Below, piece by piece: positions 24,619 to 32,936 of a stretch of 64,000 nt of DNA (within the stretch, counting starts at the first letter, position 1; each line of letters starts with the position of its first letter). Origin of the DNA: Ramlibacter tataouinensis (GTDB lineage Bacteria > Pseudomonadota > Gammaproteobacteria > Burkholderiales > Burkholderiaceae_C); the NCBI GenBank assembly GCA_002427815.1, contig DIZF01000005.1, positions 1 to 64,000 on the forward strand, given 5' to 3'. The translations under genes were made by a program, and so were the position numbers. The notes under the pieces were generated by a model. It searched no databases. It saw nothing but the letters and a program-made list of their open reading frames with translations, and was not told the DNA's origin.

Positions 24619-26078
24619 CCACCGATTCCCCGGACAGTTTCCGGCTGACCCGTTCCATCCCCAGGGACGCTCCCTATGACCTGGTGGTCGCGGGCGGCGG
24701 CCCCGCCGGAACCGCGGCCGCGATCTGCGCTGCGCGGCTGGGCCTGAAGACGCTGCTGGTGGAGGCGACCGGTTGCCTGGGCGGCATGGGAACGTCGGGC
24801 CTGGTGGCTTCGTTCGGACCGGTCGCCAACGGCGAGCGGATGCTGGTCGGCGGCTTCATGAAGGAGCTGCTGGAAACGATGTGGGAGCGCAAGGCCTTCG
24901 GGCCTCATGTGCCGATGGAATTTCTGCACCAGCACCTCAATCGCTGGGTGCCCTTTCAGCCCGAAGCGCTCAAGCGCATCCTGGACGACCTGGCGATCGC
25001 AGCCGGTGTCGAAATCCGTTTCTTCACCCGCGTCATCGATGCCGACGTGAGCGGGCACCGGGTCTTGGGCGTGATCGTCCACAACATCGAAGGCTACCGC
25101 TACGTGGCGGCCAGGACCTTTGTCGACGCCACCGGCGACGCCACCCTGGCTGACCTGTGCGGCGCGCCATGCAAGGTGGTGTTGCGCGACTCCGATACCG
25201 TCGCGCCCAGCACGCTGTGTTCGCTGTTTGCCGGCGTGGACTGGAATGACCCGGCGTACGGCAGCGACTGGCGCGGCATCGATGCGGTGAAGAACCGGGT
25301 CAAGAACGAACTGCTGCCCCAGGCGATCCGCGAAGGTCATTTTTCGCAGGATGACCGGTTCATGCCCGGGATGAACAAGGTCGCGCAGACCTTCGCCACG
25401 CTCAATGGCGGCCATGTGTTCAACCTCAATCCCCTGTCCAGCCGCAGCCTGTCGGATGGCATGATCTTCGGGCGCAGGCTCGCGCTCGAATACGAATCCT
25501 TTTACCGGAAATACGTGCCCGGTTGCGAGCACGCTGAACTGGTCACCACGGCGCCGGTGATGGGCGTGCGGGACTCGCGCCGCATCGTCGGGGAGTTCGA
25601 GCTCACGATCGAGGATTTCCGCGCGCGCCGGCAGTTTGCCGACCAGATTGCGGTGTACAACCGGCCGACGGACGTGCATCCGACCAATACCTCGGTCGAG
25701 GAATACCAGCGCTTCCTCAAGGACTTCGACGGCAAGGACAACCTGGGCGCCGGCAACTGTGTCGGCATCCCGTACAGCATCCTGGTGCCACGCGAATGGG
25801 AAAACCTCTGGGTCGCCGGGCGCTGCCACTCCAGTGACACCAAGGTGCACGGGTCGATCCGGGCCCAATCGGCTGCCTACATGATGGGCCAGGCCGTTGG
25901 CACCGCCGCGGCACAGTCGGTGGCGACCGGGCAGCCGGCGTGCGACCTGAACACGGCTGTGCTGGTTGAAAGCCTGCGAACGGCGGGGGCGTATCTGCCT
26001 CAGGCCGTTCTGTCTTCCAGCATGACGCGGCGCGAGGTGCCCGCCGCGAATGTCCCGGGCATGTCGCGCGACCACTAG
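24615..26078 (+). CDS. FAD-dependent oxidoreductase
   Basis: A 487-residue flavoprotein. The dinucleotide fold opens with DLVVAGGGPAGTAAAICAARLG (residues 20-41), with a Glu ending the second strand (LLVEATGCLGGMGT). A central DATGDATLADL block and the C-terminal LWVAGRCHSSDTKVHGS segment contact FAD. It belongs to the FAD-oxidoreductase family often placed next to Bug proteins; the substrate is unknown and is presumably the ligand imported by its partner. ATGA overlap with the Bug gene implies coupling. Confidence 0.87.
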   Translation: MTTDSPDSFRLTRSIPRDAPYDLVVAGGGPAGTAAAICAARLGLKTLLVEATGCLGGMGTSGLVASFGPVANGERMLVGGFMKELLETMWERKAFGPHVPMEFLHQHLNRWVPFQPEALKRILDDLAIAAGVEIRFFTRVIDADVSGHRVLGVIVHNIEGYRYVAARTFVDATGDATLADLCGAPCKVVLRDSDTVAPSTLCSLFAGVDWNDPAYGSDWRGIDAVKNRVKNELLPQAIREGHFSQDDRFMPGMNKVAQTFATLNGGHVFNLNPLSSRSLSDGMIFGRRLALEYESFYRKYVPGCEHAELVTTAPVMGVRDSRRIVGEFELTIEDFRARRQFADQIAVYNRPTDVHPTNTSVEEYQRFLKDFDGKDNLGAGNCVGIPYSILVPREWENLWVAGRCHSSDTKVHGSIRAQSAAYMMGQAVGTAAAQSVATGQPACDLNTAVLVESLRTAGAYLPQAVLSSSMTRREVPAANVPGMSRDH

Positions 26079-26115
26079 CGAGCGTGCCGGGGCCCAGCGG
26101 CAAGAAAAAAGAGAA

Positions 26116-26142
26116 CCTCATTCCCACACCATGGGAATGAGG
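26116..26142. promoter_or_regulatory. Large palindrome over the IclR ribosome site; candidate operator
   Basis: CCTCATTCCCA-CACCA-TGGGAATGAGG is a perfect inverted repeat with 11-bp arms and a 5-base loop. Its right arm contains GAGG (26139-26142), the apparent ribosome site for the ATG at 26150. Protein binding or a hairpin here would control the IclR gene and the downstream importer/hut operon. The A-run to its left could make it a terminator on the minus strand, but no minus-strand gene needs one. Confidence 0.6.
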
Positions 26143-26149
26143 TGTTTGA

Positions 26150-26926
26150 ATGGCGTGTGGTTCCTTTGATACTCCGCCCATGGCCGCCAGCCCATCAACC
26201 CCAGTGACCACGGCCGACCGTGTGCTGCAGGTGCTCGCGGTGCTGGCCCAGCAGGGACGGGCGTTGCAGGTGGCCGAACTGCTGGAGCGCACGGGCCTGG
26301 CCCGCAGCACGCTGTACCGGCAGCTCGCCCGGCTCAAGCAGTGGGGTTTTGTGCTGGAAACCGATGGCTACTACGCCCCGGGTCCCCTGAGCCTGCAGCT
26401 CGCGCTGGGCTTCGATCTGGCTTCGCACCTGGTGCGCCAGGCCCGGTCCGACCTGCAAGCCCTCGCCCAGCAGTCCCATGAAAGCGTTGCACTGGTCGTG
26501 GCGGTCAATGACCGGGTCATCTGCCTGGACATGGTCGAAAGCGAGCAATCGCTGCGGTGCTCTTTCGAAAAAGGGCGCAGCGTGCCCCTGGGTGCCGGTG
26601 CCTCGGCCAAGTGCCTGCAGGCCCACCTGCCCGATACCGAGCGCTCAGCGATGCTCGACCAGCAGTACGGCCCCGAGGGCGCCAGGCGCCGGGCCGCGGA
26701 AGCCGAATCGGCGGCCATCCGCAAGGCCGGCTTTGCCGTGACCGCCGGCGAAGTCGATCCCGGGGTCTGGGGCGTCAGCGTCCCGCTGTTCGGCCCCGAC
26801 CGGCGAGGCGTTGGCGCCATCACGCTGATGGCGCCGATTTCGCGCGCGCAGACCCAGGAGCCCAAGCTCACTCGCATGGCGGTGATCGCCGCCGCCCGCA
26901 TCTCACGCAGCCTCGCCATCCGCTGA
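26150..26926 (+). CDS. IclR-family transcriptional regulator
   Basis: A 258-residue regulator. The N-terminal winged HTH is at residues about 22-80 (ADRVLQVLAVLAQQGRALQVAELLERTGLARSTLYRQLARL) and the GAF-like effector domain follows, with GAGASAKCLQAHLP and the C-terminal VPLFGPDRRGVGAITL. The ATG at 26150 has GAGG in the palindrome; ATG at 26180 is the alternative. Standing first in the operon, it is the probable regulator of the importer and hutDFG, in place of the usual HutC. Confidence 0.88.
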   Translation: MACGSFDTPPMAASPSTPVTTADRVLQVLAVLAQQGRALQVAELLERTGLARSTLYRQLARLKQWGFVLETDGYYAPGPLSLQLALGFDLASHLVRQARSDLQALAQQSHESVALVVAVNDRVICLDMVESEQSLRCSFEKGRSVPLGAGASAKCLQAHLPDTERSAMLDQQYGPEGARRRAAEAESAAIRKAGFAVTAGEVDPGVWGVSVPLFGPDRRGVGAITLMAPISRAQTQEPKLTRMAVIAAARISRSLAIR

Positions 26927-26955
26927 TTTCCTCACCCCCAACCGGAGACAATCCC

Positions 26956-27705
26956 ATGAATTTTCGTCGCAACTTCCTGCTGGCCAGCCTGGCCGCCCTG
27001 ACCCTCGCCGCTGGCGGCGCCCATGCCCAAGGCAGCGTGCTGCGCGTGGGCACGGACGCCACCTTTCCCCCCATGGAATTCGTGGAGAACGACAAGCGCG
27101 CCGGCTTTGACGTGGACCTGGTCGAGGCCCTTGCGAAGACCATGGGCAAGCAGGTCGAATGGATCGATATCGACTTCAAGGGACTGATCCCCGGGCTCAT
27201 TTCCAAGCGCTTCGACATGGCTGTTTCGGCCATCTACATCACCGATGAGCGCAAGAAGGTGGTCGACTTCACCGATCCCTACTACGCCGGCGGCCTGGTG
27301 GTCCTGACCAAGAGCGGCAACACCGCCATCAAGAAGCTGTCGGACCTCGACGGAAAAAAGGTGACCGTGCAGGTGGGCACCAAGTCGGTGGGCTATCTGC
27401 AGGAACACTATCCGAAGGTGCAGCGGGTCGAAGTGGAAAAGAACCAGGAAATGTTCAACCTGGTGGACATCGGCCGCGCCGACGCGGCCGTGACCGGCAA
27501 GCCCGCTGCCTACCAGTACGTGCGCACCCGCCCCGGCATGCGCGTGCTGGACGAGCAGCTCACCACCGAGGAATACGGCATGGCGCTGCGCAAGGACGAG
27601 CCCGAGCTCACCAAGGCGATCAACGCTGCGCTGGCCAAACTGAAGGCCGATGGAACCTATGCGGCCATCGTCAAGAAATGGTTCAGCAACAGCGCTGCCA
27701 AGTAG
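26956..27705 (+). CDS. Polar amino-acid ABC transporter substrate-binding protein
   Basis: A 249-residue periplasmic protein with a Sec signal ending AHAQG and the family 3 solute-binding fold: LRVGTDATFPPMEFVENDKRAGFDVDL, then DFKGLIPGLISKRFDM and SAIYITDERKKVVDFTDPYY. Members bind glutamine, histidine, arginine or related amino acids. Downstream hut genes make histidine, or a degradation product such as urocanate or formimidoglutamate, the likely ligand. The start follows GGAGA at 26944. Confidence 0.92.
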   Translation: MNFRRNFLLASLAALTLAAGGAHAQGSVLRVGTDATFPPMEFVENDKRAGFDVDLVEALAKTMGKQVEWIDIDFKGLIPGLISKRFDMAVSAIYITDERKKVVDFTDPYYAGGLVVLTKSGNTAIKKLSDLDGKKVTVQVGTKSVGYLQEHYPKVQRVEVEKNQEMFNLVDIGRADAAVTGKPAAYQYVRTRPGMRVLDEQLTTEEYGMALRKDEPELTKAINAALAKLKADGTYAAIVKKWFSNSAAK

Positions 27706-27725
27706 GCTGCCCGCGCGGCTGAACG

Positions 27726-28394
27726 ATGGAACTGGATTTTTCCCCGGTCTGGGCAGGCTGGCCCCAGCTGCTGCGCGGCGCGCTGGTGACCGTGGAAATT
27801 ACGGCCAGCTCGCTGCTGCTCGGGTGCCTGATGGGCCTGGTGATCGGCATTGGCCGGCTCAACCCGAGGCGGCGCATCGTCTACGGCCTGTGCACCGCCT
27901 ATGTCGCCGTCATCCGGGGCACGCCATTGCTGGTGCAGCTGTTCATCCTGTTCTTCGGTCTGCCGCAGTTCGGCATTCTGCTGCCGGCCTTCGTCTGCGG
28001 GGTGATCGGCATGGGCGTCTATTCGGGAGCCTATGTCTCGGAGGTGGTGCGCGGCGCCATCCAGTCGGTCGACCGCGGCCAGATGGAGGCAGCGCGCTCG
28101 ATCGGCATGTCGTCGGGGCTGGCGATGCGCAGCGTGGTGCTGCCCCAGGCCGCCGTGCGGATGATTCCGCCGCTGGGCAACGAGTTCATCGCGCTCATCA
28201 AGAACTCGGCGCTGGTGTCGCTGCTGACCATCCATGACGTCATGCACGAGGGACAGAAGATCATCAGCGTGTCCTATCGATCGCTGGAGGTCTATCTGGC
28301 CATTGCCGTGGTGTATTTCGCGCTGACCGGTGCCACATCGCTGGTGCTGCGCCAGATCGAACTGCGGCTGCGCGCGGGAGGGATGGTTCAATGA
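27726..28394 (+). CDS. Amino-acid ABC transporter permease (GlnP/HisM type)
   Basis: A 222-residue membrane subunit with about five helices. It has the polar amino-acid permease motif VTVEITASSLLLG at the start and the EAA loop in EAARSIGMSSGLAMRSVVLPQAAVRMIPPLGNEF, the contact site for the ATPase. As it is the only permease gene, it would work as a homodimer. It overlaps the ATPase gene by four bases. Confidence 0.92.
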   Translation: MELDFSPVWAGWPQLLRGALVTVEITASSLLLGCLMGLVIGIGRLNPRRRIVYGLCTAYVAVIRGTPLLVQLFILFFGLPQFGILLPAFVCGVIGMGVYSGAYVSEVVRGAIQSVDRGQMEAARSIGMSSGLAMRSVVLPQAAVRMIPPLGNEFIALIKNSALVSLLTIHDVMHEGQKIISVSYRSLEVYLAIAVVYFALTGATSLVLRQIELRLRAGGMVQ

Positions 28395-29158
28395 GCAGCG
28401 TCGCTCCCATGGTGCGCATCCGGGGCCTGCGCAAGTCTTTTGGCGATCACGTGGTCCTGAAGGGCATCGACTTCGATGTCCAGCCCTCCCAGGTGGTGGT
28501 GGTCATCGGCCCCAGCGGCTCGGGCAAAAGCACTTTTCTGCGCTGCTGCAACGGGCTGGAGCGCCCCGAAGGCGGCAGTGTCGAAATCTGCGGCCGCACG
28601 CTGGTGCGCGATGGCCGCATGCTGGCGGACCGCGAACTGGACGCCCTGCGCGAGGAAGTCGGCATGGTGTTCCAGTCGTTCAACCTGTTTCCGCACCTGT
28701 CGGTGCTGCACAACATCTCGCTGGGCCCGCGCAAGCTGCGCGGCCTGTCGCGCGCGGCGGCCGATGACGAAGCGCGCGCCCTGCTCGACAAAGTGGGCCT
28801 GGCGCAGAAGGCCGACGCCATGCCCGCCAGCCTGTCGGGCGGGCAGAAGCAGCGCGTGGCCATTGCGCGGGCGCTGGCCATGAAGCCCAGCGTGATGCTG
28901 TTCGACGAACCCACCTCGGCGCTGGACCCCGAGCTGGTAGGCGAGGTGCTGCAGGTCATGAAGATGCTCGCCAGCGAGGGCATGACCATGATGGTGGTGA
29001 CCCACGAAATGGACTTTGCGCGCGAAGTGAGCGACCTGGTGGTGATGATGGACGAAGGCGTCATCATCGAGGCGGGGCCGCCCGAAACCATCTTTACCAG
29101 TCCCACCCAGGATCGCACGCGTCTGTTTCTGCAGGCCGTGCTGACGCGGGGGACTTGA
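28391..29158 (+). CDS. Amino-acid ABC transporter ATP-binding protein (GlnQ type)
   Basis: A 255-residue ABC ATPase: Walker A GPSGSGKST (residues 40-48), Q-loop FQSFN, signature LSGGQKQRVAIARA, Walker B VMLFDEPTSALDPE and switch histidine VVTHEMDFA. It energises uptake with the preceding permease and binding protein. Its stop overlaps the hutD start (TGATG), tying transport to degradation. Confidence 0.94.
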   Translation: MSSVAPMVRIRGLRKSFGDHVVLKGIDFDVQPSQVVVVIGPSGSGKSTFLRCCNGLERPEGGSVEICGRTLVRDGRMLADRELDALREEVGMVFQSFNLFPHLSVLHNISLGPRKLRGLSRAAADDEARALLDKVGLAQKADAMPASLSGGQKQRVAIARALAMKPSVMLFDEPTSALDPELVGEVLQVMKMLASEGMTMMVVTHEMDFAREVSDLVVMMDEGVIIEAGPPETIFTSPTQDRTRLFLQAVLTRGT

Positions 29159-29766
29159 TGACGCTGCAGCGCTTTGCTGTCGACAGCCTGCGTGAAACAC
29201 CCTGGAAGAACGGTGGCGGCACCACCCGCGAGGTCGCCTGCTGGCCGCCCGGCTGCGGGCTGGACGACTTCGATTGGCGCGTCAGCATCGCGACGATCGC
29301 AGCGAGCGGCACCTTCTCCGCCTTTGCCGGTGTCGACCGGACCATCGTGCTGCTCGAAGGCATGGGCATACGGCTGCAGTCACCGGATTTTTCCATCGAC
29401 TGGCGACTCGACCGCCCGCTCGCCCCATTCGGTTTTCCGGGCGAGGCCGCGCCGAATTGCGAATTACTCGGGGGTGCCTCGAGCGACCTCAACGTGATGG
29501 TGCGGCGCGGTCGCCTGCAGGCCGAAGTCGGCGTCGTGCGGCAGCGCGCCGCATTCGGGGCAGCTGCGCACGGACTGCTGCTTGCGGTGCAGGGCGACTG
29601 GAGTCTCAAGCTGCACAGTGATGCCCGGGAAGACCTGCATTCGATCCGGCTCGCGCGAAACGAGGGGGTCTGGTGGGGCGGCGCGTCTCGCGCGGCGACG
29701 CTCGAGAGTTCGGGTACGGCTGCCTCGCTCATTACGGTGACGTTCAAGCAGCAAACACCACGATGA
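29158..29766 (+). CDS. hutD: HutD family protein
   Basis: A 202-residue cupin-type protein of the HutD/Ves family: TPWKNGGGTTREVACWPPG at the start (the WKNGGG-TRE signature), FDWRVSIATIAASGTFS and the SDLNVMVRRG block. HutD accompanies histidine-utilisation genes and is thought to limit accumulation of pathway intermediates such as formylglutamate; no catalytic role is proven. The ATG at 29158 overlaps the ATPase stop, and the gene overlaps hutF by four bases. Confidence 0.88.
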   Translation: MTLQRFAVDSLRETPWKNGGGTTREVACWPPGCGLDDFDWRVSIATIAASGTFSAFAGVDRTIVLLEGMGIRLQSPDFSIDWRLDRPLAPFGFPGEAAPNCELLGGASSDLNVMVRRGRLQAEVGVVRQRAAFGAAAHGLLLAVQGDWSLKLHSDAREDLHSIRLARNEGVWWGGASRAATLESSGTAASLITVTFKQQTPR

Positions 29767-31148
29767 ACCAGGTCATCTTCGCAGACAACGCATTGTTGCC
29801 CGATGGCTGGCGCCGCAATGTCCTTCTGGGCTGGGATGATCAGGGCCGGCTCACACAGGTCCAAGCCAACGCAGCAACGCCGCCTGCCGGCACCGCCATC
29901 GCCGCCGGACCGCTGATCCCCGGCATGCCCAATCTGCATTCGCACGCCTTCCAGCGCGCATTCGCGGGCCTGACCGAATATCGGGGCCAGGCGCAAGACA
30001 GCTTCTGGAGCTGGCGCACGCTGATGTACCGTTTTGCCGCCCGGCTGACCCCCGGTCAGTTGGAGGCGATCGCATTTGGCCTCTATGTCGAGATGCTCGA
30101 AGCGGGCTACACGGCGGTCTGCGAGTTCCACTACGTCCACCAAGACACCGACGGGCAGCCCTACGCCGACGACGCAACGATGGCGCTGGCGCTGCTGCGA
30201 GCCGCGCAGCGCGCAGGCATAGGCTTCACGCTGCTGCCCGTGCTCTACCAGGCCAGCGGCTTCGGCGGCCAGAGCGCCAACGCGGACCAGCGCCGCTTCA
30301 TCCGTTCCACCGAATCGGTGCTGCGGCTGCTCGAGCGCCTCAAACCACTGTGCGAGGGGCAGGCTGCGCGGCTGGGCCTCGCGCCCCACTCGCTGCGGGC
30401 GGTGCCGCCGCAGGCGCTGCGCGAGGCGCTCCTGGGCCTGGATGCCATCGACGCCACGGCGCCGGTGCATATCCACGTGGCCGAGCAGATCCAGGAGGTC
30501 AATGCCTGCATTGCCTGGAGCGGGCAGCGGCCGGTGGCCTGGTTGCTCGACCATGCCGAGGTCAGCCAGCGCTGGTGTCTGGTACACGCTACGCACATGG
30601 ACGCCGGCGAACATGCCAGGGCCGCCGCGCGGGGCGCGGTGGCGGGCCTGTGCCCCACCACAGAAGCGAACCTGGGCGACGGAATCTTCGACCTGCCGGC
30701 CTGGCGCAAGGCGGGGGGCACATGGGGCATAGGATCTGACAGCCACATCTGCGTCAACGCGGCGGAGGAGTTGCTCATGCTCGAATACAGCCAGCGCCTT
30801 GCCACCCATCAGCGCAGCGTAGGCGCGACCGAGGCGCAGTCACACGTGGCCAGTGCCTTGACGCTGGCCGCGGTGCAGGGCGGCGCCCAGGCCGCGGGTC
30901 GCGCCATTGGCGGGCTCGCAGTGGGGCAGCAGGCCGACTTCGTGGTACTCGATTCCCAGCATCCGGCGCTGCTGGAGCTTTCGGCAGCCGACATGCTGTC
31001 GGCCCACGTGTTCGCGAGCCATCGCAGCTCGGCCATCACGGCAGTCTGGGTCGGCGGTCGTCCCCTCGTCGCGGCAGGGCACCATCATCTTCACCAGCGC
31101 GCCAGGGCCGATTTTGCGGCCGCGCGCAAAGAACTACTGGTCCTATGA
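29763..31148 (+). CDS. hutF: Formimidoylglutamate deiminase
   Basis: A 461-residue amidohydrolase. Metal ligands appear in NLHSHAFQRAF (His59, His61), in HIHVAEQIQEV (third histidine plus the Glu of the active site), in VHATHM, and in GIGSDSHICVN (the aspartate). It hydrolyses N-formimidoyl-L-glutamate to N-formyl-L-glutamate and ammonia, the branch that needs hutG rather than a formimidoyl hydrolase. The ATG at 29763 overlaps the hutD stop; the longer upstream open frame is not coding. ATGA overlap with hutG. Confidence 0.92.
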   Translation: MNQVIFADNALLPDGWRRNVLLGWDDQGRLTQVQANAATPPAGTAIAAGPLIPGMPNLHSHAFQRAFAGLTEYRGQAQDSFWSWRTLMYRFAARLTPGQLEAIAFGLYVEMLEAGYTAVCEFHYVHQDTDGQPYADDATMALALLRAAQRAGIGFTLLPVLYQASGFGGQSANADQRRFIRSTESVLRLLERLKPLCEGQAARLGLAPHSLRAVPPQALREALLGLDAIDATAPVHIHVAEQIQEVNACIAWSGQRPVAWLLDHAEVSQRWCLVHATHMDAGEHARAAARGAVAGLCPTTEANLGDGIFDLPAWRKAGGTWGIGSDSHICVNAAEELLMLEYSQRLATHQRSVGATEAQSHVASALTLAAVQGGAQAAGRAIGGLAVGQQADFVVLDSQHPALLELSAADMLSAHVFASHRSSAITAVWVGGRPLVAAGHHHLHQRARADFAAARKELLVL

Positions 31149-31972
31149 GCTTGAACATGAAATTCCAGACGACCCAACCCGCCTTCCGCCTGCGCCAGGG
31201 CACACAGCCCTTGCTGATATCGATGCCCCATGTCGGAACCCATGTGCCGCCCGCACTTCAGGCGCGGTTTACGGCGCAGGCGCGGCAGGTGCCGGACACC
31301 GACTGGCACCTGGAGCGCCTCTACGACTTCGCCGATGCGCTCGGTGCCTCCGTGCTGGTGGCGACGCATTCGCGCTACGTGATCGACCTGAACCGCCCGC
31401 CGGACAACCAGAATCTGTACCCGGGCCAGGACACCACGGCCCTGTGCCCGATCGACACCTTCGACAAGACACCGATCTACGCGGCCAACGACCTGCCTGA
31501 CGACGACGAGGTCAGCGCGCGCCGCGATGCAATCTGGCATCCCTACCACCGACAACTGCAGGCAGAGCTGGATCGCCTGACAGCGGCGCACGGCACCATC
31601 GTGCTATGGGAGGCGCACTCGATCCGCTCGGTGCTGCCACGTTTCTTTCAAGGCAAGCTTCCCGACCTGAACTTCGGCACCGCGAACGGCGCCAGCTGCG
31701 ATCCGGGGCTGGCGCAGGCAGTGCTGGCCATCGGCAAGGCGGCGACGGGTTACAGCGCCGTGCTCAATGGCCGATACACCGGAGGCTATATCACGCGGCA
31801 GTATGGGCGACCGGCGCAGGGCATCCACGCGGTGCAGCTGGAGATGACGCAGTGCAGCTACATGCAGGAAGCCCTGCCGTTCGACTATGTTCCCGAACGC
31901 TCGATGGGTATCCAGCCTCATCTGCGGCAGATGATCTCAGCCTCACTGGCGTTCGCCAAAGGGCGCGCCTGA
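31145..31972 (+). CDS. hutG: N-formylglutamate deformylase
   Basis: A 275-residue metal-dependent amidase of the N-formylglutamate amidohydrolase family: LLISMPHVGTHVPP, DTDWHLERLYDFAD, TYSRYVIDLNRPPD-like text (ATHSRYVIDLNRPPDN) and VLWEAHSIRS. It releases formate from N-formylglutamate to give glutamate, completing the five-step histidine route. It is the last gene of the run; the histidase, urocanase and imidazolonepropionase genes are absent from the window. Confidence 0.92.
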   Translation: MSLNMKFQTTQPAFRLRQGTQPLLISMPHVGTHVPPALQARFTAQARQVPDTDWHLERLYDFADALGASVLVATHSRYVIDLNRPPDNQNLYPGQDTTALCPIDTFDKTPIYAANDLPDDDEVSARRDAIWHPYHRQLQAELDRLTAAHGTIVLWEAHSIRSVLPRFFQGKLPDLNFGTANGASCDPGLAQAVLAIGKAATGYSAVLNGRYTGGYITRQYGRPAQGIHAVQLEMTQCSYMQEALPFDYVPERSMGIQPHLRQMISASLAFAKGRA

Positions 31973-32000
31973 TCAGGCCGACAGGAAACCATGGCTGCAC

Positions 32001-32819
32001 TCACAGCGCACCGATGGCGTCGCGCAGGCGGGCCGACAGCTGCAGCAGAGGCGTGTGCAGGCGTTCCGTTGCCTCTCTGATGCTGGAGCCCGTGACGCTC
32101 ACATTCAATACATAGACCGGGTGGCCTGCGACCGCGATGGGCGTGGCGAGCGCCACCACCTCGGGTTGCCAGGAGGCGGCACAGAACCCCCTCGCGCCCA
32201 CCTGCTCGATGGCGTCGAGAATTTCCTTCTCCAGCGCGCGCCAGCTCGCCGGGCGGCGCGACTTGAAAAGCGCGAACAGTTCGCGACGTCTGGATGCCGT
32301 CGCCGCGGCCAGCCACGCCCGTCCCAGTGACGTCAATTCGATCGGAACCCGCTGGCCGGCCACGACGTTGCGCAACGAGACCCGCCGGTTGTAGCGCACG
32401 GATTCCAGGTAAACCATTTCGTCGCGATCCGCCACGGCAAGCCCGACATTGATCTTCATTTTCTCGGCCAGCTTGCGCATCATCGGGGCGGCCAGCTGCA
32501 GCACCGGCGAGCCCGAACGCATGGCATGAGCCAGGCTCAGGACCGGCGCCGCCAGGCGATAGGCGCGATGACGCGGATCGTGTTCCAGCATGCCGGTGCC
32601 TACCAGCGTCTGCGTCAACCGGCTCACCGTCGCCGGGGCCAGTCCCGTGCGCTCGGCCAGGTCGCCGTTGCCCAGAAAGTCGGCGCCGGGTTTGAAGGCC
32701 CGCAAGATCTCGATGCCTCTTTCGAGAGAACGGTTCTGGGGCCTCTTGCCAAAGCGCGCGGCCGATGACGAGGCAGGGTCTGGGTTCAAGGCGGGCCCCC
32801 CGGGAGAGTTCATTTCCAT
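32001..32819 (-). CDS. IclR-family transcriptional regulator
   Basis: A 272-residue IclR protein. Winged HTH at residues about 30-95 (NRSLERGIEILRAFKPGADFLGNGDLAERTGLAPATVSRLTQTL), then an effector domain with VAGQRVPIELTSLGRAWLAA and GFCAASWQPEVVALATPI. It is divergent from the Bug/enoyl-CoA hydratase/acyl-CoA synthetase operon and probably controls it. The start at 32819 lies inside an inverted repeat; an in-frame ATG at 32813 is possible. Confidence 0.88.
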   Translation of the reverse strand: MEMNSPGGPALNPDPASSSAARFGKRPQNRSLERGIEILRAFKPGADFLGNGDLAERTGLAPATVSRLTQTLVGTGMLEHDPRHRAYRLAAPVLSLAHAMRSGSPVLQLAAPMMRKLAEKMKINVGLAVADRDEMVYLESVRYNRRVSLRNVVAGQRVPIELTSLGRAWLAAATASRRRELFALFKSRRPASWRALEKEILDAIEQVGARGFCAASWQPEVVALATPIAVAGHPVYVLNVSVTGSSIREATERLHTPLLQLSARLRDAIGAL

Positions 32820-32830
32820 TCAGTGGAATT
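32812..32830. promoter_or_regulatory. Candidate IclR operator over its own start codon
   Basis: ATTTCCA-TTCAG-TGGAATT is an inverted repeat with 6 of 7 arm positions paired, similar in style to the TGGAAAT/ATTTCCA half-sites of IclR regulators. It covers the start codon of the minus-strand IclR gene and lies 106 bp upstream of the Bug gene. Confidence 0.5.
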
Positions 32831-32936
32831 AGATCATGGTGTCCTGCGCGCTGTGTTCCTAGACTCCGGGTGATAGCAGTTCCTGGCCGCGCAGCTTTGC
32901 GCCGCGTCCCATTCGAGTCACCTCAGGAGACATTCC

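Noticed and set aside
24150..26075. A 641-codon minus-strand open frame opposite the FAD oxidoreductase.
   Set aside because: No recognisable motif; the plus-strand frame has the full FAD-binding pattern and coupling.
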